From NCBI GenBank assembly GCA_016194665.1, contig JACQBD010000105.1, positions 1-35,455 of the forward strand: a stretch of 35,455 nt of DNA. The letters run 5' to 3'. This document shows, in pieces, positions 18,214 to 26,540 of the stretch. The notes below the pieces were generated by a model. That model saw nothing but the letters and a program-made list of their open reading frames with translations. It had not been told where the DNA came from and searched no databases. Position numbers and translations under genes: made by a program. This DNA comes from Gammaproteobacteria bacterium (GTDB taxonomy: Bacteria > Pseudomonadota > Gammaproteobacteria > Acidiferrobacterales > Sulfurifustaceae). Numbering within the stretch: position 1 is the first letter of the stretch; each line of letters starts with the position of its first letter.

Positions 18214-19073
18214 AAAATTTAAGCGAAGTTACGCCCACATTGTTAAACCGGCTTCCTCATTTGGCCGCTTGTTGGCGCGGTGGTGAAATCGATGCGGCGA
18301 TGTTCGCGGCTATGTATTTGCTTACTTGGCAGATGGCTTTGCACGGCCCGCAGTTTGCCTCGCGCAAATCTAAACTTTATCCACGTCCTGAAATAGATGA
18401 ATGGTTCGATTTGCTTACCGCGGCGCAACCGGCAAGATCAAGAGAGCGCTTGCTGAACGGGTTCGAACGTTATCAATTTCGCGGCGTGATCGGTAATATT
18501 TCCACCGTCATCGTGCAATGGTTGCGCGGCGCCTGGCCGCTGATCGTGCACGAAGATATTCCCCCTCCACGCTCGGTCTTGGCTTGGCAAGCACGCGGCA
18601 CGCGTACGGTGACGATGTTGACCGACGGCGCGCGCATACACCAACCCGTATTACATAAACGCAATGCCTATGAATTTTTTATGCACGATCTGGAGCATGC
18701 CTATAAGTTTTTTTACGCGCCGGCGTTGTACGCCGGTCAGTGTGCTTTTTTCCAAAAGCTTGAGGCCGCCGTCGATTGCGGCGTGTTTGCCAAATATTTA
18801 GACGATGTCGGTTTTAAGGAAAAATTTTATTATTTGATGAGCGACATGAATACACACCCGCAACACAGCCGGCAATACTTGCGCGCGATTTTGATTGAGT
18901 TTTATCTGCGCGCCGCGGGTGAGGCAATGACCGCGCCGCTGACGGTGTCGGCGGAACAAGAGATCGAGGATATTTTACACGTCGCCACGATCACGCCGCT
19001 TGAAGCACCGCTCATGAGAGCGGTGTCAACGCACGGTGATAATAATTACGCCGAAACGTTACGAGATTTATAA
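18210..19073 (+). CDS. uncharacterised protein with HDLEHA motif
   Basis: Overlaps the DsbA-like gene by 4 bp (ATGA-type coupling); 287 aa, predicted alpha-rich, FFMHDLEHAYKFFYAP; family not recognised. Confidence 0.75.
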   Translation: MKNLSEVTPTLLNRLPHLAACWRGGEIDAAMFAAMYLLTWQMALHGPQFASRKSKLYPRPEIDEWFDLLTAAQPARSRERLLNGFERYQFRGVIGNISTVIVQWLRGAWPLIVHEDIPPPRSVLAWQARGTRTVTMLTDGARIHQPVLHKRNAYEFFMHDLEHAYKFFYAPALYAGQCAFFQKLEAAVDCGVFAKYLDDVGFKEKFYYLMSDMNTHPQHSRQYLRAILIEFYLRAAGEAMTAPLTVSAEQEIEDILHVATITPLEAPLMRAVSTHGDNNYAETLRDL

Positions 19074-19312
19074 TTTTCCGCAGCGATTGGCGGGGTTTCC
19101 CAACCGGACAACACGTACGCCAGCATGGCGTTAGCTTGGGCTTTGCTTACGCCGTACATGGCGTTAAGTTCCGCGGCAGTTTTAGTGCTGCCGACACGAT
19201 AATAAATGCGTTCGCCATAACGAATCGCGATGGTCTCGCCGGTCGTGGGTAAAGTAGCAAAAGCTATTCCGGGTAATTCGGAATCGATGGATGGTATCTT
19301 ATCCATGGTAAT
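19046..19312 (-). CDS. small hypothetical protein
   Basis: Start set at ATG 19312 (MDKIPSIDSELPGIAFATLPTTGETIAIRYGERIYYRVGSTKTAAELNAMYGVSKAQANAMLAYVLSGWETPP) after AGGATTACC; overlaps the convergent gene by 28 bp. Confidence 0.6.
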   Translation of the reverse strand: MTMDKIPSIDSELPGIAFATLPTTGETIAIRYGERIYYRVGSTKTAAELNAMYGVSKAQANAMLAYVLSGWETPPIAAENYKSRNVSA

Positions 19313-19609
19313 CCTCCATATCGTGCTCAGGATGAACTCACTGGAATTCACATCTTCCTTGATGCTCGGCCTGAATCTTTCGCGCCGATCATCAAAATAT
19401 AGATTACGTTTGTTACACTGACCAGACAAAACCATAAATGTTCTTTAATTTTTTTTACGCTAGCCATGTAAAAAATGGATGACGCATGGTGTTTTTGGCG
19501 CAGGGTGGGACAGCGAGATATCGCCCTAAAAAGGTGCGTATTCAAATTAATTAAGAAAATTCAAAGAGAATTTGGGCTTTATTCGAAATCTTTTAGACCA
19601 GAATTGGCG

Positions 19610-19639
19610 TAGACCGCTTGGGTGGATACCTATTATAAT
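19610..19639 (+). promoter_or_regulatory. candidate sigma70-type promoter
   Basis: TAGACC (19610-19615) - 18 bp - TATAAT (19634-19639, perfect -10). Confidence 0.4.
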
Positions 19640-19691
19640 GCGCAGCAACGGGGCGCCGGGATCGACTTCACGATTCTTAAACATGCGCCAC

Positions 19692-19720
19692 AAAAAAGGC
19701 CCGCGAGCGCGGGCTTTTTT
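19692..19720 (+). terminator. intrinsic terminator-like hairpin upstream of ybiT
   Basis: AAAAAAG GCCCGC GAGC GCGGGC TTTTTT. Confidence 0.85.
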
Positions 19721-19759
19721 ATCGCCGCAAATATTTTAATTATTTCTGGAAATATTTTT

Positions 19760-21388
19760 GTGATCTCTACCGCAAATATCACCATGCAGTTCGGACCGAA
19801 ACCGCTGTTCGAGAATATCTCGGTCAAGTTCGGGCACGGCAATCGCTATGGTTTGATCGGCGCCAACGGCTGCGGCAAATCGACGTTGATGAAAATTCTC
19901 GGCGGCGATCTCGAGCCGAGTTCCGGCAATGTGTCGGTCGACGCCAACGAACGTTTGGGCAAGCTGCGCCAAGATCAGTTCGCGTTCGAAAATTACACGG
20001 TGCTCGACACCGTGATCATGGGTCACGCCGAATTGTGGCGCGTTAAACAAGAACGCGACCGCATCTACGGCCTGGCGCAAATGAGCGATGAAGACGGCAT
20101 GCAAGTGGCCGAGTTGGAAATTAAATTTTCCGAACTCGACGGCTATACCGCCGAAGCGCGCGCCGGTGAATTGTTGCTCGGCGTGGGTATTCCTTTGGAA
20201 CAGCACAGCGGACTCATGAGCGCGGTGGCGCCGGGCTGGAAGCTGCGCGTGTTGTTGGCGCAAGCGCTGTTCGCCGATCCGGATATTTTGTTGCTCGACG
20301 AACCCACCAACCATCTCGACATCAACACCATCCGCTGGCTCGAAGACGTGCTCAACGCGCGCGCCAGCACCATGATCATCATTTCGCACGATCGGCATTT
20401 TTTAAACCGCGTATGTACGCACATGGCCGATTTGGATTACGGCGAGCTGCGCGTCTACCCCGGCAACTACGACGAGTACATGACCGCCGCGACCTTGGTG
20501 CGCAATCAGCTGTTGTCCGACAACGCCAAAAAGAAAGCGCAGATCGCCGAGCTGCAGACATTCGTCAGCCGTTTCTCCGCTAATGCTTCCAAAGCCAAGC
20601 AAGCCACCTCGCGCGCGCGCCAAATTGAAAAAATCGAACTGGCCGAAGTGAAACCATCGAGCCGGCAAAGTCCGTTCTTACGTTTCGATCAAGCTAAGCG
20701 GCTTTATCGCCTGGTGCTGGAAGTAAAAAAAATGAGCCAAGGATACGGCGATCGACCGCTGTTTCGCAATTTGAATTTATCCGTGGAAGTGGCCGAGCGC
20801 GTCGCCATCATCGGACCGAACGGCATCGGCAAGACCACGTTGTTGCGCACCTTGGTAAACGAACTCGCGCCTACAAGCGGCACGGTGAAATGGTCGGAAA
20901 ACGCCATCCTCGGTTATTACGCGCAGGATCACGCCGCTGACTTTGGCGTGGAAATGTCGCTGTTGGAATGGATGAACCAATGGAAAAAACCCAGCGACGA
21001 CGAACAAGCGATTCGCGCGGTGCTGGGCCGCCTGTTGTTTTCGCAAGATGAAATTAAAAAATCGACCAAGGCGCTTTCCGGCGGCGAGCAGGGGCGCATG
21101 TTGTTCGGTAAATTAATGCTGCAACAGCCCAATGTGCTGATCATGGACGAACCCACCAACCATTTGGATATGGAATCCATCGAAGCGCTCAACACCGCGC
21201 TGGAAAATTATCCCGGCACGCTGATCTTCGTCAGTCACGATCGTGAGTTTGTTTCGTCCTTGGCCACGCGCATTATCGAAATGACGCCGCAAGGTATCGA
21301 GAACTTCGGCGGAACTTATGAAGATTATTTGCGGCGCCAAGCCGAGGAAGCAACGCCTGTCAACGGCCGCATCAAAAACGCCCGCTAG
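19760..21388 (+). CDS. ybiT: ABC-F family ATPase YbiT-like
   Basis: GTG start at 19760 inferred by alignment in memory to E. coli YbiT ([22 protein letters not shown].[27 protein letters not shown]...[17 protein letters not shown]). The track ORF start at 19622 would translate through a terminator hairpin. Confidence 0.93.
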   Translation: MISTANITMQFGPKPLFENISVKFGHGNRYGLIGANGCGKSTLMKILGGDLEPSSGNVSVDANERLGKLRQDQFAFENYTVLDTVIMGHAELWRVKQERDRIYGLAQMSDEDGMQVAELEIKFSELDGYTAEARAGELLLGVGIPLEQHSGLMSAVAPGWKLRVLLAQALFADPDILLLDEPTNHLDINTIRWLEDVLNARASTMIIISHDRHFLNRVCTHMADLDYGELRVYPGNYDEYMTAATLVRNQLLSDNAKKKAQIAELQTFVSRFSANASKAKQATSRARQIEKIELAEVKPSSRQSPFLRFDQAKRLYRLVLEVKKMSQGYGDRPLFRNLNLSVEVAERVAIIGPNGIGKTTLLRTLVNELAPTSGTVKWSENAILGYYAQDHAADFGVEMSLLEWMNQWKKPSDDEQAIRAVLGRLLFSQDEIKKSTKALSGGEQGRMLFGKLMLQQPNVLIMDEPTNHLDMESIEALNTALENYPGTLIFVSHDREFVSSLATRIIEMTPQGIENFGGTYEDYLRRQAEEATPVNGRIKNAR

Positions 21389-21395
21389 CGTTGCC

Positions 21396-21950
21396 TTAAA
21401 AGTGTAAACACATTTCCACCGACCAGCCGATCGGTAGCCTAATTCCTTTATTGCTGTTGCCGTTGTCGGCAGTTTCCGCGGCGGTGCGCGGCGGTTTATC
21501 CGCTATGCGGCAATCTTTCGCATCCGTTTCCATCGTTGCATATTGATACGGGCTTGGCACATTTACCGCGCCTTTGGCTGGTAAAAATCCCAACGCCAGC
21601 GAACTGACCGGACGCACTTCTTGGCCTAAATAAAAAGGCGGGCTCGATGAACTCAGGTCGCTGCGTGTTTGGTTTGCGCCGATGTGGGACGAAGATATAT
21701 TTTTTTGTTCATTCACAAACAAGCTACCAACGCGCTCAGGTTTTTGAAAGAAGGCAGGGGAGCGTTCGGGCAAATAGACATACAGCGGTTGTTTGGATTT
21801 GGTGGAAGCCGTATTGGTAGCGGAAATATCCGCTGTCGCCGTACTTGGCATGAAAAAAATATGATAGCCAAGGCAGGCAGCGATAACCACGAATATTTTT
21901 CTGAAACGATTTGGCATGCACTGCGATAAAAAATGGGTTTTATCTATCAT
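21396..21950 (-). CDS. hypothetical secreted/membrane-anchored protein
   Basis: 184-aa ORF with hydrophobic N-terminal segment (KIFVVIAACLGYHIFFMPSTATA); possible alternative start at ATG 21917; no family recognised. Confidence 0.5.
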   Translation of the reverse strand: MIDKTHFLSQCMPNRFRKIFVVIAACLGYHIFFMPSTATADISATNTASTKSKQPLYVYLPERSPAFFQKPERVGSLFVNEQKNISSSHIGANQTRSDLSSSSPPFYLGQEVRPVSSLALGFLPAKGAVNVPSPYQYATMETDAKDCRIADKPPRTAAETADNGNSNKGIRLPIGWSVEMCLHF

Positions 21951-22045
21951 GGCATATCTTGTTGCATCGACTGGCCCCGCCCATGCAATCTATGACCACC
22001 GTTTATCCGCGAGGTTTCACGGCTGATGGATTTGTGTAACGAATA

Positions 22046-23557
22046 TTACGAGGAACAGCTGACTTGAATAGGGTCCGTCCCAGCGGGCGGGGCTTCGGCG
22101 TAATGTGACAATTCAGGATGCTCTGCATGCGGCGTTCGCAAAACCGTTAAAAGCCGCTCGATTTCCGCGTAATCGCCGCGCGCGGTTTGGTCAATGACCT
22201 GCTGCGCCAGATAATTGCGCAGAATGTATTTTGGGTTGGCGGCGTTCATGGCGTGACGGCGGGCGGCATCGCTTCGAGCCTGGCTGCGTAAACAAGCACG
22301 ATAGTTCGTGAGCCAACGATCAAAACGTTCACGATCGATAAATTTATCGCGCAATAAGACGTCGCTCGGAGCGTTATCGATTGTTACGCCGCTTAAAGCG
22401 CGGAAAAAAATTGTATAGTCAACGCGACTCTGTTGCATCTGCTGCAAAAGTTCTTTCAATAACTCCGCGATCTGTTGCAGGCTGCTTTCGAATCCGAGCT
22501 TCTGGGTCATCAAGCTTTGATAAGCTTGCGTGAAATACGTTGCGTAACTATCGAGCGCAGCTTTGGCGGCATCGAATTCAATCAGCGGTAACAATGTCTG
22601 CGCCAAGCAACTTAAATTAAAAAGTCCGATGTCCGGTTGTTGATCGAAGGCATAGCGGCCGCGGTGATCGGAATGATTGCAAATAAATCCGGCGTGATAG
22701 GCTTCCATGAATCCAAAAGGTCCGTAATCCAAGGTCAAACCCAAGATTGACATGTTGTCGGTGTTCATCACGCCATGGGCAAAACCCACGGCTTGCCATT
22801 GGGCCAATAGATGCGCGCTGCGCTCGACCACGGTTTGCAGGAAACGTAAATAACGATCCGGTTTTTCCGCGAGCTCCGGATAATGTTGGGTGATGACGTA
22901 GTCGGCCAAAGTTTTTATATGATCGTATTGTTCGCGATAATAAAATACTTCGAAAGAACCGAAACGCACGTGCGACGGCGCCAGCCGCGTAATCATGGCG
23001 CCGGTTTCGATGTGCTCGCGGTAAACTTCATCCGCGCTGCCGATGAGACACAGCGCGCGCGTGGTGGGAATGCCCAAACCGTGCATGGCTTCGCTGCACA
23101 AATATTCGCGGATGCTGGAGCGCAGCACCGCGCGTCCGTCGGCGTCGCGCGAGTAAGGCGTTAAGCCGCTGCCTTTGAGTTGCATTTCCCATTTGTCGCC
23201 GCGGGCGTTGGTGGTTTCGCCTAAAAGAATCGCGCGACCGTCGCCCAATTGCGCTACGTAATGGCCGAATTGATGACCGGCGTAAAGCATGGCGATGGGA
23301 TCCATGCCGGGGAGTTGTTGCCGGCCGCTGAAGACGTCGACGAATTGCGGATCGTGCTGCACCGCCGGATCGAGATCGAGCAGCGCCGCGGCTTCGGCAT
23401 TAAAATGAATCAAGGTCGGTTTGGTTTGAAACGGCGTCGGCGCGACGCGCGAATAAAAAACATCCGGCAAGGCTGCAAAAGAATTGCTAAACGGCAAGCT
23501 GTGGAGGCTGTGTGTCATGCCAGGGATCGGCTGCTGAGGAAGCGATTGTAGAGCCAA
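22046..23557 (-). CDS. selO: SelO/YdiU family protein adenylyltransferase (start may be an internal ATG, MTHSLHSL)
   Basis: YAGHQFGHYVAQLGDGRAILLGE, WEMQLKGSGLTPYSRDADGRAVLRSSIREYLCSEAMHGLGIPTTRAL, HGVMNTDNMSILGLTLDYGPFGFMEAY, C-terminal VSCSS. Confidence 0.95.
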   Translation of the reverse strand: MALQSLPQQPIPGMTHSLHSLPFSNSFAALPDVFYSRVAPTPFQTKPTLIHFNAEAAALLDLDPAVQHDPQFVDVFSGRQQLPGMDPIAMLYAGHQFGHYVAQLGDGRAILLGETTNARGDKWEMQLKGSGLTPYSRDADGRAVLRSSIREYLCSEAMHGLGIPTTRALCLIGSADEVYREHIETGAMITRLAPSHVRFGSFEVFYYREQYDHIKTLADYVITQHYPELAEKPDRYLRFLQTVVERSAHLLAQWQAVGFAHGVMNTDNMSILGLTLDYGPFGFMEAYHAGFICNHSDHRGRYAFDQQPDIGLFNLSCLAQTLLPLIEFDAAKAALDSYATYFTQAYQSLMTQKLGFESSLQQIAELLKELLQQMQQSRVDYTIFFRALSGVTIDNAPSDVLLRDKFIDRERFDRWLTNYRACLRSQARSDAARRHAMNAANPKYILRNYLAQQVIDQTARGDYAEIERLLTVLRTPHAEHPELSHYAEAPPAGTDPIQVSCSS

Positions 23558-23664
23558 GGCCTAGCTAAAATCCAGATACTTAGACAGTCGTGGTTTTTGC
23601 CAAGCTGGTGTATTGTTCGAAACGGAGTGTCACTTAACTGCAAATATCTTAAGGAGTGAAAACA

Positions 23665-23778
23665 ATGAGCAAGGGCATGGACAGTAAAAAGCAAACCAAA
23701 AAAGAACCTACCAAAACCTTAAAAGAAAAACGCGCCGCCAAGAAAGCCAAGAAAGAGGGACGCGGGGCGATGGGGTAG
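23665..23778 (+). CDS. 37-aa lysine-rich small protein (not in supplied ORF track)
   Basis: AAGGAG (23651-23656), 8-nt spacer, ATG; MSKGMDSKKQTKKEPTKTLKEKRAAKKAKKEGRGAMG*. Confidence 0.7.
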   Translation: MSKGMDSKKQTKKEPTKTLKEKRAAKKAKKEGRGAMG

Positions 23779-23829
23779 TAAGGTTGAATTTATCCGTTTA
23801 AGGTTTTGCTTGACGCGGTTGCCGGCTTA

Positions 23830-24213
23830 TTACTGACATAAATAGGAATGCCGGTGACCGCGTTCCTTGCGCGGATGCAGACAGCGCACGGAATAAGAAG
23901 TTGTCACATCGCGGCTGCGCGTGGCGTAATTGCAAACCACGGCATCGCCGCGTGACGCCGCCGACGCCACCAGATTAAGCAGCACGTGCTTCTTGGTTTC
24001 GGTGTTGGAATATTCCCGTACCGGCAAACTATTGCTATCCACTTCGACCCAGGCGTTCACCGTGGCTGTGCATTTCACCGCGTAGGGACGCGAATGCAGC
24101 GGCGCCGATTCCTTAATAGTAGGAGCGGTGGGGTTCGAAGGAGCAGGTTCTGCCCCAAAACTGGTAGCCATGGCGACGGCGAGCGTAATTAAAAAAATAG
24201 ATATTTGGAACAT
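23830..24213 (-). CDS. small secreted hypothetical protein
   Basis: Start set at ATG 24213 after AGGGAGGTTGT; signal peptide MFQISIFLITLAVAMATSFGAEP. Confidence 0.6.
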   Translation of the reverse strand: MFQISIFLITLAVAMATSFGAEPAPSNPTAPTIKESAPLHSRPYAVKCTATVNAWVEVDSNSLPVREYSNTETKKHVLLNLVASAASRGDAVVCNYATRSRDVTTSYSVRCLHPRKERGHRHSYLCQ

Positions 24214-24520
24214 ACAACCTCCCTGTGTTAGTGGCCCGGCACGCTTGCTTTTGAACAAAGGCACGTTTGGCTGTTGGCTCGTGATAACGAGATCGTGCCG
24301 GCCAGTAACAAAAATTCATACGATTTCCTGTTGCCGCAATAATAGAGCCTAGCTGAAGCCTTGATATCGGCAAGCCCGTCCATCATGGCGTCTGGCATGA
24401 GTCGCCGCTTGGTGAATAAAATCTAAGAAGATAAGATGTAAACACCATCTGGCTGCCTGAACAAAAAAGACAAAGCCTTCTCTAATATGTTTATTCAACG
24501 CTAAGCGAGCTTTTAATAAT

Positions 24521-25315
24521 ATGAAAAATCCAATGTCCTGGTTGTTCGCAATCACTTTTTTGGGCGGAATGGGAGCGTTTTATCTTTTATGGTTGAAAGA
24601 ACAGCCGGTCCCGTCCGCGCCGCTGCCTAGCGTCGAAGCGCCGGCGGCGCCCGCCGCCAAACCGGAGCCGGCGATACGCCATCCAATCCAAGAGGCGCCG
24701 GCTTCGGATAAACCGCTGCCGCCGCTCAGTGAAAGCGATGCACCGTTGCAATCCGCGCTGGCAGAATTTTTTGGCCGCGACGCGCTGGAAAAAATTTTCG
24801 ATCTTAAGGATATCGTGCGCCGCCTGGTAGTCACGGTCGACAATCTGCCGCGTCAAAAAGTGCCCATGCGTTATCGGTTGTTCACGCCGGTCGATGGGAA
24901 ATTTCTTACCGCCGGCAAAGAAGAAAATATTTTTATCGCGGTGGAAAATTATCAGCGCTATGCGCCTTACGTCCGCCTTGCCGAGGCCGTGGATATCCAA
25001 AAATTGGTGGCCGCCTACGTGCATTTCTATCCGCTGTTTCAGCAGGAATATCAAAACTTGGGATATCCAAAAGGATATTTCAACGACCGATTAGTGGAGG
25101 CCATCGATAACATGTTGACCACGCCGGACGTGAAGACACGGATTAAATTGGTGCGGCCGAATGTGCTGTATCAGTTCGACGATCCCACTCTCGAGGCGCT
25201 TACCGCCGGACAAAAAATTATATTGCGCATGGGTCCGGAGAACGCGGTACGAATTAAAGCCAAGCTGCGTCAGATTCGCCAAGAATTAACCGGACAAAAT
25301 TTCGAACAACCTTAG
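24521..25315 (+). CDS. DUF3014 domain-containing protein
   Basis: N-terminal TM anchor, Pro/Ala-rich linker, VRRLVVTVDNLPRQKVPMRYRLFTPVDGKFL...VHFYPLFQQEYQNLGYPKGYFNDRLVEAIDNMLTTPD...VRPNVLYQFDDPTLEALTAGQKIILRMG. Confidence 0.88.
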   Translation: MKNPMSWLFAITFLGGMGAFYLLWLKEQPVPSAPLPSVEAPAAPAAKPEPAIRHPIQEAPASDKPLPPLSESDAPLQSALAEFFGRDALEKIFDLKDIVRRLVVTVDNLPRQKVPMRYRLFTPVDGKFLTAGKEENIFIAVENYQRYAPYVRLAEAVDIQKLVAAYVHFYPLFQQEYQNLGYPKGYFNDRLVEAIDNMLTTPDVKTRIKLVRPNVLYQFDDPTLEALTAGQKIILRMGPENAVRIKAKLRQIRQELTGQNFEQP

Positions 25316-25392
25316 GAAAGAGAATATACATATTGGCTCAGGTTAGGCCGACCAATTCCGAGCGTTGAAGGAAAACTGAAAATATTTTTCGA

Positions 25393-25884
25393 TTAACGGA
25401 TGATGCCCACGCCGACACCGAAATGAAACCGTGGCTCGCGCGGTTCGCTGGCCGGTTTCGGCCATAACTGTAATTTGCTCGCCGCGACGATTGGATAAAC
25501 ATAGGGCGCTTCGCCCACCGTACCGCGGCGAGTTTCGGACACATCGCCCACCACCGTAACCAAGCGCCCCGGCGCATAGTCGGCGGTTTCCAGATAACCG
25601 GGTTGAATCACGATGAAGCGGCCGGTCGGCGGCGCCGCCGAGTCCGGACGATGACTGGCATCGAGCGGATAAGCCACGACCTCCAGTTCAGTCTTATCTT
25701 TTAAGTTTTTTGCCGTCGCGATGACGCCGCCCCACGCCACCGTATGATTGAGCATGCCCGGCACATCTTTCGCCGCTTCCTGCGGCGTAACGCGTGGATC
25801 GGCTTGACCGATGTCATAGGGGGTGGCGCAACCACTCAAGGTAATTAGCAACAGTAATAATAAAATGATGCGATGCTTATGCAT
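25393..25884 (-). CDS. Slp family outer-membrane lipoprotein (paralog 1)
   Basis: Lipobox LSGC; VTPQEAAKDVPGMLNHTVAWGGVIATAKNLKDKTELEVVAYPLD...PGRFIV-type core, GRLVTVVGDV. Confidence 0.88.
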   Translation of the reverse strand: MHKHRIILLLLLLITLSGCATPYDIGQADPRVTPQEAAKDVPGMLNHTVAWGGVIATAKNLKDKTELEVVAYPLDASHRPDSAAPPTGRFIVIQPGYLETADYAPGRLVTVVGDVSETRRGTVGEAPYVYPIVAASKLQLWPKPASEPREPRFHFGVGVGIIR

Positions 25885-25905
25885 GTTTGAGCTTCCTTTG
25901 GAAAG

Positions 25906-26433
25906 CTAGTAAGGAAAACGCCTATAGTACGGCATGCCCCACGGATACCAAGGATCGTAAAAAAACGGATCGCGATACAAATAACGCGGCGCCGGCAAAC
26001 GTGGTTTCCATAAATAGATTTGCTCCGCCTGCACCAGCGGATAATTGTAACGGTAATCGCCCACGGATCGTTCAACCACGTCCTCGACGTGTCCGTATAC
26101 CGTCAATTCACGCTCGGCCTTGTAAATCGCCGGATCGAGGAAGCCTTGCACCTTGGCCAGGAAACGTCCCAAGCTGCGATCTTCATCGAGCGGGCGTCCA
26201 TCACTATCCAGTTCGCGTCCGACAATTTCCAATACGGTAACGTCACGCTCGTTGCGGGTACTAACAATTTTTCCTCCCCAGCGCACCACAGCATTGCGAA
26301 ATTGTTGCGGCTGTTCGCGCACTTGCGCGATTTGCACATTGCCCGCGGCGCTGCGAATGGATTCGGGCACCACGCTGGCGCAACCGCCCAGTAGGAGGGC
26401 GGCGATGACACCTATATAGATGCGCATAAACAA
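25906..26433 (-). CDS. Slp family outer-membrane lipoprotein (paralog 2, aromatic C-terminal tail)
   Basis: Lipobox LLGGC; VREQPQQFRNAVVRWGGKIVSTRNERDVTVLEIVGRELDSDGRPLDEDRSLGRFLAKVQGFLDP...ELTVYGHVED; tail PRYLYRDPFFYDPWYPWGMPYYRRFPY. Confidence 0.88.
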   Translation of the reverse strand: MFMRIYIGVIAALLLGGCASVVPESIRSAAGNVQIAQVREQPQQFRNAVVRWGGKIVSTRNERDVTVLEIVGRELDSDGRPLDEDRSLGRFLAKVQGFLDPAIYKAERELTVYGHVEDVVERSVGDYRYNYPLVQAEQIYLWKPRLPAPRYLYRDPFFYDPWYPWGMPYYRRFPY

Positions 26434-26540
26434 TTCCTTGCTACGTTGAGCTTTGATCCATTAGACCACGATTTGTCTTTTAATTTCCGTTGGCCAAGGC
26501 TCATTGGGTTACGTACCCATGCTAAACAAGGTTGAATAAG

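Noticed and set aside
19622-19759. N-terminal extension of the ybiT ORF in the track
   Set aside because: Would translate a sigma70-like -10 and an intrinsic terminator; homology begins at the GTG at 19760.
19736-20398. 220-aa antisense ORF over ybiT
   Set aside because: Antisense frame of strongly conserved YbiT sequence; low-complexity repeats of reverse-coded motifs.
8996-21388. Two ABC-F genes (uup, ybiT) as an antibiotic-resistance locus
   Set aside because: Both match housekeeping Uup and YbiT subfamilies, which commonly coexist in gammaproteobacteria.
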